From Linyphia triangularis (taxonomy: Eukaryota > Arthropoda > Arachnida > Araneae > Linyphiidae): a stretch of DNA of 64,000 nucleotides. The position numbers were made by a program, and so were the translations under genes. Of this stretch, positions 10,938 to 23,162 are shown one piece after another (the first letter of the stretch is position 1; the number at the start of each line of letters is the position of its first letter). The notes under the pieces were generated by a model. The model was not told where the DNA came from. It saw only the letters and a list, made by a program, of their open reading frames with translations, and ran no database searches. The stretch lies in NCBI GenBank assembly GCA_963978545.1, contig CAXBTE010000061.1, positions 372,001 to 436,000 of the forward strand. Direction: 5' to 3'.

Positions 10938-12934
10938 TTCAACTAAAATTTCCCAGCTAGTTTCAAAATTTCGTACAAAATCGTCTCCATTTCTGAGCAA
11001 ACGCGTTATTTTGGATTTTTTTGAATTTTAACGACAGTTTGGGCTATAAAGCGATTTAAGGGACCTTTCTTGGATAGTTTTGATAAAAAGTAACTCTTAA
11101 GCATTCTCCTATGTTAACAGCTAAATTTGACACATTTCGGACATTTCCCAGCTAAATTCCAAAATTTCGTTCAAAACCGTCTCTATTTCTGTGCTAACGC
11201 GTTATTTTGGATTTTACTGAATTTTCCCGACAGATTGGGCTATAAATCGATTTAAGGGTCTTTTCTTGAACAGTTTTGATAAAAAGTAACTATTGAGCAT
11301 TTTCAAAGCATTTCGGACATTTCCCAGCTAGTTTTAAAAATATCGTTCAAAATCGTCTCTATTTCTGTGTTAACGCGTTATTTTGGATTTTTCTGAATTT
11401 TACCGACAGTTAAGGCTATAAATCGATTTAAGGGTCCTTTCTTGAACAGTTTTGATAAAAAGTAACTTTTAAGCATACTCTTAGGTCACAGCTAAAATTT
11501 TAAAGCATTTCGGACAATTCCCAGCTAGTTTCAGAAATTGCGTTCAAAACCGTCTCTATTTCTGTGTTAACGCGTTATTTTGGATTTTTCGGAATTCTAC
11601 CAACAGTTTGGGCTATAAAGCGATTAAAGGGTCCTTTCTTGACAGTTTTGATAAAAAGTTACTTTTGAGCATTTTCAAAGCATTTCGGACAATTCCCAGC
11701 TAGTTTTAAAAATTGCTTTCAAAATCGTCTCTATTTCTGTGTTAACGCGTTATTTTGGATTTTTCTGAATTTTACCGACAGTTTAGGCTATAAATCGATT
11801 TAAGGGTCCTTTCTTGAACAGTTTTGATAAAAAGTAACTTTTAAGCATACTCTTAGGCCACAGCTAAAATTTTAAAGCATTTCGGACAATTCCCAGCTAG
11901 TTTCAGAAATTGCGTTCAAAACCGTCTCTATTTCTGTGTTAACGCGTTATTTTGGATTTTTCGGAATTCTACCAACAGTTTGGGCTATAAAGCGATTAAA
12001 GGGTCCTTTCTTGACAGTTTTGATAAAAAGTTACTTTTGTGCATTTTCAAAGCATTTCGGACAATTCCCAGCTAGTTTTAAAAATTGCTTTCAAAATCGT
12101 CTCTATTTCTGTGTTAACGCGTTATTTTGGATTTTTCTGAATTTTACCGACAGTTTGGGCTATAAAGCGATTTAAGGGTCCTTTCTTGACAGTTTTGATA
12201 AAAAGTAACTCTTGAGCATTTTCAAAGCATTTCGGACAATTCCCAGCTAGTTTTAAAAATATCGTTCAAAATCGTCTCTATTTCTGTGTTAACGCGTTAT
12301 TTTGGATTTTTCTGAATTTTACCGACAGTTTGGGCTATAAAGCGATTTAAGGGTCCTTTCTTGACAGTTTTGATAAAAAGTAACTCTTGAGCATTTTCAA
12401 AGCATTTCGGACAATTCCCAGCTAGTTTGAAAAATATCGTTCAAAATCGTCTCTATTTCTGTGTTAACGCGTTATTTTGGATTTTTCGGAATTCTACCAA
12501 CAGTTTGGGCTATAAAGCGATTAAAGGGTCCTTTCTTGACAGTTTTGATAAAAAGTTACTTTTGAGCATTTTCAAAGCATTTCGGACAATTCCCAGCTAG
12601 TTTTAAAAATTGCTTTCAAAATCGTCTCTATTTCTGTGTTAACGCGTTATTTTGGATTTTTCTGAATTTTACCGATAATTTGGGATATAAATCGATATAA
12701 GGGTCCTTTCTTGAACAGTTTTGATAAAAAGTAACTTTTGAGCATACTCTAAGGTCACAGCTAAAATTTTAAAGCATTTCGGACAATTCCCAACTAGTTT
12801 CAAAAATTATGTTCAAAAACGTCTCCATTTCTGTGTTAACGCGTTATTTTGGATTTTTCTGAATTATACCGACAGCTTGGTTTATAAAGCGATTTGAGGG
12901 TCCTTTCTTGGGCATATTTAATAAAAAGTTACTG
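10938..12934. repeat. 175/197-bp satellite, array B (11 monomers)
   Basis: Anchors (gcgttatt) lie at 11003, 11199, 11375, 11572, 11747, 11944, 12119, 12294, 12469, 12644 and 12841. Spacings are 196, 176, 197, 175, 197, 175, 175, 175, 175 and 197 bp. The first monomers match array A at offset 3863 and the last matches at offset 3338. The difference, 525 bp, is exactly three 175-bp monomers. A single change at 12038-12040 (tga to tgt) merges two open stretches into a 79-codon frame at 11936-12175; it is an accident of one variant monomer. Confidence 0.95.
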
Positions 12935-13550
12935 TAAACTATATTTCTATTTTAAAACCAAAATCTGGAAGCATTTTGAGAAATTTTTTGGAAAAGTGAT
13001 TTTTTCATAAAATTTCCTAAGTCTAACCCCTTTGAAAAATTTCGAAAAATTTGAAAATTCAAAAAATTATTTTTGGAAAAGTGATTTTTTCAGAAAATTT
13101 CCTAAGGCTAACCCCCTTGAAAAATTTGAAAATTCAAAAAATTATTTTTTGAAAAAGTGATTTTTTCATAAAATTTCCTAAGGCTAACCCCTTTGAAAAA
13201 TTTGAAAATTCAAAAATTTTTTTTTTGGAAAAGTGATTTTTTCATAAAATTTCCTAAGACTAACCCCTTTGAAAAATTTGAAAATTGAAAAAATTATTTT
13301 TTGGAAAAGTGATTTTTTCATAAAATTTCCTAAGACTAACCCCTTTGAAAAATTTCGAAAAATTTGAAAATTCAAAAAATTATTTTTTGGAAAAGTGATT
13401 TTTTCATAAAATTTCCTAAGGCTAACCCCTTTGAAAAATTTGAAAATTCAAAAAATTATTTTTTGGAAAAGTGATTTTTTCATAAAATTTCCTAAGGCTA
13501 ACCCCTTTGAAAAATTTCGAAAAATTTGAAAATTCAAAAAATTATTTTTT
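12935..13550. repeat. 665-unit lead plus minirepeat cluster (B-right, 7 copies)
   Basis: Minirepeat anchors are at 12990, 13075, 13151, 13227, 13303, 13389 and 13465, with spacings of 85, 76, 76, 76, 86 and 76 bp. Compared with A-right there is one additional 76-bp copy (the one beginning with gaaaaag at 13151), which accounts for the change of offset from 3338 to 3414 across the cluster. Otherwise the order of 85/76/86-bp forms is conserved. Confidence 0.92.
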
Positions 13551-14079
13551 CAGTCACATTTGGACAGAATATAAATATAAAACATATTTCAGGTCCCCAA
13601 AAAAAATTTGGTAGCATTTGAGCCATTATTTTCAAAGTTCAAAATTTCCATTTGAAAATACATTTATTGTATTTTGGAGTTTTTGAATTTTTACTCGTAG
13701 TGTATTTGGAGCACAGTATTGTAACTTGGCCACATTTAAGGTCTTCTATTGGAGATTCTTAAAAACGAAAATCTTAACAACCACAAAATATTAAGTGGGT
13801 CAAAATTTGCAAAGTTGTTTTTTTCAGTGGTACACATACATAATTTTTACACAGAGAGTTTTGGGAGCACAATGTTGTAACTTGGCAACATTGAAGTTCA
13901 TTAATAGGAGATTCTTAAAAACGAAAATCTTAACAACCACTAAATATTAAGGGGGTCGAAAGTTGATCCCAAAAAAGGACTGCATTTCAAACACTGAAAA
14001 TTTCTGAATTTTACCTACATTTTGGGCTATAAACTGAATTAAGGGTCCTTTTTTGGGCAGATTTGAAATAAAGTGACTG
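13551..14079. repeat. Diverged 529-bp partial 665-bp unit (island B right edge)
   Basis: Nearly identical to 10137-10665 (offset 3414) and 18649-19177 (offset 5098), with the diagnostic catttattgtattttggag and actcgtagtg. It has a private ttaagtgggtc at about 13793. Confidence 0.92.
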
Positions 14080-16074
14080 CAAATCATATTTCTATTTTAA
14101 AACCAAAATCTGGAAGCATTTTGAGCCATTTTTTGGAAAAGTGATTTTTTCATAAAATTTCCTAAGGCTAACCCCTTTGAAAAATTTCGAAAAATTTGAA
14201 AATTCAAAAAATTATTTTTTCAGTCACATTTGGACAGAATATAAATATAAAACATATTTCAGGTCCCCAAAAAAAATTTGGTAGCATTTGAGCCACCATT
14301 TTCAAAGTTCAAAATTTCCCTTTGAAAATACATTGATTTTACAGTTTTTGAATTTTTACTCATACTGTATTTGGAGCACAGTATTGTAACTTGGCCACAT
14401 TTAAGGTCTTCTATAGGAGATTCTTAAAAACGAAAATCTTAACAACCACAAAATATTAAGGGGGTCAAAATTTGCAAAGTTGTTTTTTTCAGTGGTACAC
14501 ATACATAATTTTTACACAGAGAGTTTTGGGAGCACAATGTTGTAACTTGGCAACATTGAAGTTCATTAATAGGAGATTCTTAAAAACGAAAATCTTAACA
14601 ACCACTAAATATTAAGGGGGTCGAAAGTTGATCCCAAAAAAGGACTGCATTTCAAACACTGAAAATTTCTGAATTTTACCTACATTTTGGGCTATAAACT
14701 GAATTAAGGGTCCTTTATTGGGCAGATTTGAAATAAAGTGACTGCAAATCATATTTCTATTTTAAAACCAAAATCTGGAAGCATTTTGAGCCATTTTTTG
14801 GAAAAGTGATTTTTTCATAAAATTTCCTAAGGCTAACCCCTTTGAAAAATTTCGAAAAATTTGAAAATTCAAAAAATTATTTTTTCAGTCACATTTGGAC
14901 AGAATATGAATATAAAACATATTTCAGGTCCCCAAAAAAAATTTGGTAGCATTTGAGCCACTATTTTCAAAGTTCAAAATTTCCCTTTGAAAATACATTG
15001 ATTTTACAGTTTTTGAATTTTTACTCATAGTGTATTTTGAGCACAGTATTGTAACTTGGCCACATTTAAGGTCTTCTATAGGAGATTCTTAAAAACGAAA
15101 ATCTTAACAACCACAAAATATTAAGGGGGTCAAAATTTGCAAAGTTGTTTTTTTCAGTGGTACACATACATAATTTTTACACAGAGAGTTTTGGGAGCAC
15201 AATGTTGTAACTTGGCAACATTGAAGTTCATTAATAGGAGATTCTTAAAAACGAAAATCTTAACAACCACTAAATATTAAGGGGGTCGAAAGTTGATCCC
15301 AAAAAAGGACTGCATTTCAAACACTGAAAATTTCTGAATTTTACCTACATTTTGGGCTATAAACTGAATTAAGGGTCCTTTATTGGGCAGATTTGAAATA
15401 AAGTGACTGCAAATCATATTTCTATTTTAAAACCAAAATCTGGAAGCATTTTGAGCCATTTTTTGGAAAAGTGATTTTTTCATAAAATTTCCTAAGGCTA
15501 ACCCCTTTGAAAAATTTCGAAAAATTTGAAAATTCAAAAAATTATTTTTTCAGTCACATTTGGACAGAATATGAATATAAAACATATTTCAGGTCCCCAA
15601 AAAAAATTTGGTAGCATTTGAGCCACTATTTTCAAAGTTCAAAATTTCCCTTTGAAAATACATTGATTTTACAGTTTTTGAATTTTTACTCATAGTGTAT
15701 TTGGAGCACAGTATTGTAACTTGGCCACATTTAAGGTCTTCTATAGGAGATTCTTAAAAACGAAAATCTTAACAACCACAAAATATTAAGGGGGTCAAAA
15801 TTTGCAAAGTTGTTTTTTTCAGTGGTACACATACATAATTTTTACACAAAGAGTTTTGGGAGCACAATGTTGTAACTTGGCCACATTGAAGTTCATTAAT
15901 AGGAGATTCTTAAAAACGAAAATCTTAACAACCACTAAATATTAAGGGGGTCGAAAGTTGATCCCAAAAAAGGACTGCATTTCAAACACTGAAAATTTCT
16001 GAATTTTACCTACATTTTGGGCTATAAACTGAATTAAGGGTCCTTTTTTGGGCAGATTTGAAATAAAGTGACTG
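14080..16074. repeat. 665-bp satellite, array II (3 complete units)
   Basis: Units start at 14080, 14745 and 15410; all are 665 bp. The first has gagccaccatttt and catactgtatttgg. Units 19178 and 19843 share these two variants, so the island B right flank and island C right flank descend from one source beyond the island edge. The third has cacaaagag and ggccacattg and ends with gtgactgtaaatc, resembling the last full unit before island A. Confidence 0.95.
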
Positions 16075-16712
16075 TAAATCATATTTCTATTTTAAAACCA
16101 AAATCTGGAAGCATTTTGAGCCATTTTTTTTAAAAGTGATTTTTTCATAAAATTTCCTAAGGCTAACCCCTTTGAAAAATTTCGAAAAATTTGAAAATTC
16201 AAAAAATTAATTTTTGGAAAAGTGATTTTTTCATAAAATTTCCCAAGGCTAACCCCTTTCAAAAATTTCGAAAAATTTGAAAATTCAAAAAATTATTTTT
16301 TGGAAAAGTGATTTTTTCATAAAATTTCCTAAGGCTAACCCCTTTGAAAAATTTAGAAAAATTTGAAAATTCAAAAAATTATTTTTTGGAAAAGTGATTT
16401 TTTCATAAAATTTCCAAAGGCTAACCCCCTTTGAAAAATTTGAAAATTCAAAAAATTATTTTTTGGAAAAGTGATTTTTTCATAAAATTTCCTAAGACTA
16501 ACCCCTTTGAAAAATTTCGAAAAATTTGAAAATTCAAAAAATTATTTTTTGGAAAAGTGATTTTTTCATAAAATTTCCTAAGGCTAACCCCTTTGAAAAA
16601 TTTGAAAATTCAAAAAATTATTTTTTGGAAAAGTGATTTTTTCATAAAATTTCCTAAGACTAACCCCTTTGAAAAATTTCGAAAAATTTGAAAATTCAAA
16701 AAATTATTTTTT
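16075..16712. repeat. 665-unit lead plus minirepeat cluster (C-left, 8 copies)
   Basis: Minirepeat positions are 16130, 16216, 16302, 16388, 16465, 16551 and 16627, with spacings of 86, 86, 86, 77, 86 and 76 bp. The seventh runs to 16712; I also count the tail as continuous with the junction fragment, so the number is seven or eight depending on how the tail is assigned. The first has ttaaaag for ggaaaag. The third has a unique aaatttagaaa for aaatttcgaaa, and the fourth has ttccaaaggc and an extra C. Two copies match the A-left cluster (cccaaggctaacccctttc variant at about 16243 and about 6810), so A-left and C-left share ancestry that B-left has lost. Confidence 0.88.
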
Positions 16713-16757
16713 CAGTCAAATTTCGACAGAATATGAATATAAAACATATTTCAGGTC
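16713..16757. repeat. 665-unit fragment and junction into the 175-bp array (island C)
   Basis: Same fragment and breakpoint as in islands A and B; offset 5820 bp from island B with no difference that I can see, and with the same edge-monomer variant ttctgagcaaacg downstream. Confidence 0.87.
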
Positions 16758-18032
16758 TTCAACTAAAATTTCCCAGCTAGTTTCAAAATTTCGTACAAAA
16801 TCGTCTCCATTTCTGAGCAAACGCGTTATTTTGGATTTTTTTGAATTTTAACGACAGTTTGGGCTATAAAGCGATTTAAGGGACCTTTCTTGGATAGTTT
16901 TGATAAAAAGTAACTCTTAAGCATTCTCCTATGTTAACAGCTAAATTTGACACATTTCGGACATTTCCCAGCTAAATTCCAAAATTTCGTTCAAAACCGT
17001 CTCTATTTCTGTGCTAACGCGTTATTTTGGATTTTACTGAATTTTCCCGACAGATTGGGCTATAAATCGATTTAAGGGTCTTTTCTTGAACAGTTTTGAT
17101 AAAAAGTAACTATTGAGCATTTTCAAAGCATTTCGGACATTTCCCAGCTAGTTTTAAAAATATCGTTCAAAATCGTCTCTATTTCTGTGTTAACGCGTTA
17201 TTTTGGATTTTTCTGAATTTTACCGACAGTTTAGGCTATAAATCGATTTAAGGGTCCTTTCTTGAACAGTTTTGATAAAAAGTAACTTTTAAGCATACTC
17301 TTAGGTCACAGCTAAAATTTTAAAGCATTTCGGACAATTCCCAGCTAGTTTCAGAAATTGCGTTCAAAACCGTCTCTATTTCTGTGTTAACGCGTTATTT
17401 TGGATTTTTCGGAATTCTACCAACAGTTTGGGCTATAAAGCGATTAAAGGGTCCTTTCTTGACAGTTTTGATAAAAAGTTACTTTTGAGCATTTTCAAAG
17501 CATTTCGGACAATTCCCAGCTAGTTTTAAAAATTGCTTTCAAAATCGTCTCTATTTCTGTGTTAACGCGTTATTTTGGATTTTTCTGAATTTTACCGACA
17601 GTTTAGGCTATACAGCGATTTAAGGGTCCTTTCTTGACAGTTTTTATAAAAAGTTACTTTTGATCATTTTCAAAGCATTTCGGACAATTCCCAGCTAGTT
17701 TTAAAAATTGCTTTCAAAATCGTCTCTATTTCTGTGTTAACGCGTTATTTTGGATTTTTCTGAATTTTACCGATAATTTGGGATATAAATCGATATAAGG
17801 GTCCTTTCTTGAACAGTTTTGATAAAAAGTAACTTTTGAGCATACTCTAAGGTCACAGCTAAAATATTAAAGCATTTCGGACAATTCCCAACTAGTTTCA
17901 AAAATTATGTTCAAAAACGTCTCCATTTCTGTGTTAACGCGTTATTTTGGATTTTTCTGAATTATACCGACAGCTTGGTTTATAAAGCGATTTGAGGGTC
18001 CTTTCTTGGGCATATTTAATAAAAAGTTACTG
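16758..18032. repeat. 175/197-bp satellite, array C (7 monomers)
   Basis: Anchors lie at 16823, 17019, 17195, 17392, 17567, 17742 and 17939, with spacings of 196, 176, 197, 175, 175 and 197 bp. Left-side offset to array B is 5820 and right-side offset is 5098. The 722-bp difference equals one 197-bp plus three 175-bp monomers, so C is a shorter length variant of the same array. The right-hand edge monomer (ttatgttcaaaaacgtctcc, cagcttggtttata) is the same as in A and B. Confidence 0.95.
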
Positions 18033-18648
18033 TAAACTATATTTCTATTTTAAAACCAAAATCTGGAAGCATTTTGAGAAATTTTTTGGAAAAGTGATTT
18101 TTTCATAAAATTTCCTAAGTCTAACCCCTTTGAAAAATTTCGAAAAATTTGAAAATTCAAAAAATTATTTTTGGAAAAGTGATTTTTTCGTAAAATTTCC
18201 TAAGGCTAACCCCCTTGAAAAATTTGAAAATTCAAAAAATTATTTTTTGAAAAAGTGATTTTTTCATAAAATTTCCTAAGGCTAACCCCTTTGAAAAATT
18301 TGAAAATTCAAAAATTTTTTTTTTGGAAAAGTGATTTTTTCATAAAATTTCCTAAGACTAACCCCTTTGAAAAATTTGAAAATTGAAAAAATTATTTTTT
18401 GGAAAAGTGATTTTTTCATAAAATTTCCTAAGACTAACCCCTTTGAAAAATTTCGAAAAATTTGAAAATTCAAAAAATTATTTTTTGGAAAAGTGATTTT
18501 TTCATAAAATTTCCTAAGGCTAACCCCTTTGAAAAATTTGAAAATTCAAAAAATTATTTTTTGGAAAATTGATTTTTTCATAAAATTTCCTAAGGCTAAC
18601 CCCTTTGAAAAATTTCGAAAAATTTGAAAATTCAAAAAATTATTTTTT
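18033..18648. repeat. 665-unit lead plus minirepeat cluster (C-right, 7 copies)
   Basis: Minirepeat anchors are 18088, 18173, 18249, 18325, 18401, 18487 and 18563, with spacings of 85, 76, 76, 76, 86 and 76 bp. This is the same copy number and order as B-right (offset 5098 throughout). Private changes: ttcgtaaaa in the second copy (shared with A-right) and ggaaaattgat in the last. Confidence 0.92.
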
Positions 18649-19177
18649 CAGTCACATTTGGACAGAATATAAATATAAAACATATTTCAGGTCCCCAAAA
18701 AAAATTTGGTAGCATTTGAGCCATTATTTTCAAAGTTCAAAATTTCCATTTGAAAATACATTTATTGTATTTTGGAGTTTTTGAATTTTTACTCGTAGTG
18801 TATTTGGAGCACAGTATTGTAACTTGGCCACATTTAAGGTCTTCTATTGGAGATTCTTAAAAACGAAAATTTCAACAACCACAAAATATTAAGGGGGTCA
18901 AAATTTGCAAAGTTGTTTTTTTCAGTGGTACACATACATAATTTTTACACAGAGAGTTTTGGGAGCACAATGTTGTAACTTGGCAACATTGAAGTTCATT
19001 AATAGGAGATTCTTAAAAACGAAAATCTTAACAACCACTAAATATTAAGGGGGTCGAAAGTTGATCCCAAAAAAGGACTGCATTTCAAACACTGAAAATT
19101 TCTGAATTTTACCTACATTTTGGGCTATAAACTGAATTAAGGGTCCTTTTTTGGGCAGATTTGAAATAAAGTGACTG
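18649..19177. repeat. Diverged 529-bp partial 665-bp unit (island C right edge)
   Basis: Third copy of the island-specific diverged unit. It shares catttattgtattttggag and actcgtagtg with the other two and has a private cgaaaatttcaac at about 18866 in place of cgaaaatcttaac. Confidence 0.92.
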
Positions 19178-21172
19178 CAAATCATATTTCTATTTTAAAA
19201 CCAAAATCTGGAAGCATTTTGAGCCATTTTTTGGAAAAGTGATTTTTTCATAAAATTTCCTAAGGCTAACCCCTTTGAAAAATTTCGAAAAATTTGAAAA
19301 TTCAAAAAATTATTTTTTCAGTCACATTTGGACAGAATATAAATATAAAACATATTTCAGGTCCCCAAAAAAAATTTGGTAGCATTTGAGCCACCATTTT
19401 CAAAGTTCAAAATTTCCCTTTGAAAATACATTGATTTTACAGTTTTTGAATTTTTACTCATACTGTATTTGGAGCACAGTATTGTAACTTGGCCACATTT
19501 AAGGTCTTCTATAGGAGATTCTTAAAAACGAAAATCTTAACAACCACAAAATATTAAGGGGGTCAAAATTTGCAAAGTTGTTTTTTTCAGTGGTACACAT
19601 ACATAATTTTTACACAGAGAGTTTTGGGAGCACAATGTTGTAACTTGGCAACATTGAAGTTCATTAATAGGAGATTCTTAAAAACGAAAATCTTAACAAC
19701 CACTAAATATTAAGGGGGTCGAAAGTTGATCCCAAAAAAGGACTGCATTTCAAACACTGAAAATTTCTGAATTTTACCTACATTTTGGGCTATAAACTGA
19801 ATTAAGGGTCCTTTTTTGGGCAGATTTGAAATAAAGTGACTGCAAATCATATTTCTATTTTAAAACCAAAATCTGGAAGCATTTTGAGCCATTTTTTGGA
19901 AAAGTGATTTTTTCATAAAATTTCCTAAGGCTAACCCCTTTGAAAAATTTCGAAAAATTTGAAAATTCAAAAAATTATTTTTTCAGTCACATTTGGACAG
20001 AATATAAATATAAAACATATTTCAGGTCCCCAAAAAAAATTTGGTAGCATTTGAGCCACCATTTTCAAAGTTCAAAATTTCCCTTTGAAAATACATTGAT
20101 TTTACAGTTTTTGAATTTTTACTCATACTGTATTTGGAGCACAGTATTGTAACTTGGCCACATTTAAGGTCTTCTATAGGAGATTCTTAAAAACGAAAAT
20201 CTTAACAACCACAAAATATTAAGGGGGTCAAAATTTGCAAAGTTGTTTTTTTCAGTGGTACACATACATAATTTTTACACAGAGAGTTTTGGGAGCACAA
20301 TGTTGTAACTTGGCAACATTGAAGTTCATTAATAGGAGATTCTTAAAAACGAAAATCTTAACAACCACTAAATATTAAGGGGGTCGAAAGTTGATCCCAA
20401 AAAAGGACTGCATTTCAAACACTGAAAATTTCTGAATTTTACCTACATTTTGGGCTATAAACTGAATTAAGGGTCCTTTATTGGGCAGATTTGAAATAAA
20501 GTGACTGCAAATCATATTTCTATTTTAAAACCAAAATCTGGAAGCATTTTGAGCCATTTTTTGGAAAAGTGATTTTTTCATAAAATTTCCTAAGGCTAAC
20601 CCCTTTGAAAAATTTCGAAAAATTTGAAAATTCAAAAAATTATTTTTTCAGTCACATTTGGACAGAATATGAATATAAAACATATTTCAGGTCCCCAAAA
20701 AAAATTTGGTAGCATTTGAGCCACTATTTTCAAAGTTCAAAATTTCCCTTTGAAAATACATTGATTTTACAGTTTTTGAATTTTTACTCATAGTGTATTT
20801 GGAGCACAGTATTGTAACTTGGCCACATTTAAGGTCTTCTATAGGAGATTCTTAAAAACGAAAATCTTAACAACCACAAAATATTAAGGGGGTCAAAATT
20901 TGCAAAGTTGTTTTTTTCAGTGGTACACATACATAATTTTTACACAGAGAGTTTTGGGAGCACAATGTTGTAACTTGGCAACATTGAAGTTCATTAATAG
21001 GAGATTCTTAAAAACGAAAATCTTAACAACCACTAAATATTAAGGGGGTCGAAAGTTGATCCCAAAAAAGGACTGCATTTCAAACACTGAAAATTTCTGA
21101 ATTTTACCTACATTTTGGGCTATAAACTGAATTAAGGGTCCTTTATTGGGCAGATTTGAAATAAAGTGACTG

Positions 21173-21833
21173 CAAATCATATTTCTATTTTAAAACCAAA
21201 ATCTGGAAGCATTTTGAGCCATTTTTTGGAAAAGTGATTTTTTCATAAAATTTCCTAAGGCCCCTTTGAAAAATTTCGAAAAATTTGAAAATTCAAAAAA
21301 TTATTTTTTCAGTCACATTTGGACAGAATATGAATATAAAACATATTTCAGGTCCCCAAAAAAAATTTGGTAGCATTTGAGCCACTATTTTCAAAGTTCA
21401 AAATTTCCCTTTGAAAATACATTGATTTTACAGTTTTTGAATTTTTACTCATAGTGTATTTGGAGCACAGTATTGTAACTTGGCCACATTTAAGGTCTTC
21501 TATAGGAGATTCTTAAAAACGAAAATCTTAACAACCACAAAATATTAAGGGGGTCAAAATTTGCAAAGTTGTTTTTTTCAGTGGTACACATACATAATTT
21601 TTACACAGAGAGTTTTGGGAGCACAATGTTGTAACTTGGCAACATTGAAGTTCATTAATAGGAGATTCTTAAAAACGAAAATCTTAACAACCACTAAATA
21701 TTAAGGGGGTCGAAAGTTGATCCCAAAAAAGGAATGCATTTCAAACACTGAAAATTTCTGAATTTTACCTACATTTTGGGCTATAAACTGAATTAAGGGT
21801 CCTTTATTGGGCAGATTTGAAATAAAGTGACTG
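21173..21833. repeat. 661-bp length variant (4-bp deletion in the ctaacccc core)
   Basis: The minirepeat core aaggctaacccctttg is shortened to aaggcccctttg at about 21258. This is the first of three independent-looking shortenings at the same C-rich spot; the others are 5 bp at 30478 and 31138, and 3 bp at 62317. Confidence 0.85.
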
Positions 21834-22498
21834 CAAATCATATTTCTATTTTAAAACCAAAATCTGGAAGCATTTTGAGCCATTTTTTGGAAAAGTGATT
21901 TTTTCATAAAATTTCCTAAGGCTAACCCCTTTGAAAAATTTCGAAAAATTTGAAAATTCAAAAAATTATTTTTTCAGTCACATTTGTACAGAATATGAAT
22001 ATAAAACATATTTCAGGTCCCCAAAAAAAATTTGGTAGCATTTGAGCCACTATTTTCAAAGTTCAAAATTTCCCTTTGAAAATACATTGATTTTACAGTT
22101 TTTGAATTTTTACTCATAGTGTATTTTGAGCACAGTATTGTAACTTGGCCACATTTAAGGTATTCTATAGGAGATTCTTAAAAACGAAAATCTTAACAAC
22201 CACAAAATATTAAGGGGGTCAAAATTTGCAAAGTTGTTTTTTTCAGTGGTACACATACATAATTTTTACACAGAGAGTTTTGGGAGCACAATGTTGTAAC
22301 TTGGCAACATTGAAGTTCATTAATAGGAGATTCTTAAAAACGAAAATCTTAACAACCACTAAATATTAAGGGGGTCGAAAGTTGATCCCAAAAAAGGACT
22401 GCATTTCAAACACTGAAAATTTCTGAATTTTACCTACATTTTGGGCTATAAACTGAATTAAGGGTCCTTTTTTGGGCAGATTTGAAATAAAGTGACTG

Positions 22499-23162
22499 CA
22501 AATCATATTTCTATTTTAAAACCAAAATCTGGAAGCATTTTGAGCCATTTTTTGGAAAAGTGATTTTTTCATAAAATTTCCTAAGGCTAACCCCTTTGAA
22601 AAATTTCGAAAAATTTGAAAATTCAAAAAATTATTTTTTCAGTCACATTTGGACAGAATATGAATATAAAACATATTTCAGGTCCCCAAAAAAAATTTGG
22701 TAGCATTTGAGCCACTATTTTCAAAGTTCAAAATTTCCCTTTGAAAATACATTGATTTTACAGTTTTTGAATTTTTACTCATAGTGTATTTTGAGCACAG
22801 TATTGTAACTTGGCCACATTTAAGGTCTTCTATAGGAGATTCTTAAAAACGAAAATCTTAACAACCACAAAATATTAAGGGGGTCAAAATTTGCAAAGTT
22901 TTTTTTTCAGTGGTACACATACATAATTTTTACACAGAGAGTTTTGGGAGCACAATGTTGTAACTTGGCAACATTGAAGTTCATTAATAGGAGATTCTTA
23001 AAAACGAAAATCTTAACAACCACTAAATATTAAGGGGGTCGAAAGTTGATCCCAAAAAAGGACTGCATTTCAAACACTGAAAATTTCTGAATTTTACCTA
23101 CATTTTGGGCTATAAACTGAATTAAGGGTCCTTTATTGGGCAGATTTGAAATAAAGTGACTG
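22499..23162. repeat. 664-bp length variant (1-bp loss before a T run)
   Basis: The gcaaagttgttttttt stretch has lost one base and reads gcaaagtttttttttcag near 22900. All other unit landmarks are intact. Confidence 0.8.

Noticed and set aside
10849..11031. 60-codon plus-strand open frame, repeated at 16669-16851
   Set aside because: It spans the junction between a minirepeat and the 175-bp array; the copies reflect island duplication. The island A equivalent is not open over the same length, and nothing in it resembles a known protein.
11936..12175. 79-codon plus-strand open frame in array B
   Set aside because: It starts at a GTG and is open only because one monomer has tgt instead of tga at 12038-12040. 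Other monomers close the frame, so it is a chance result in satellite DNA.
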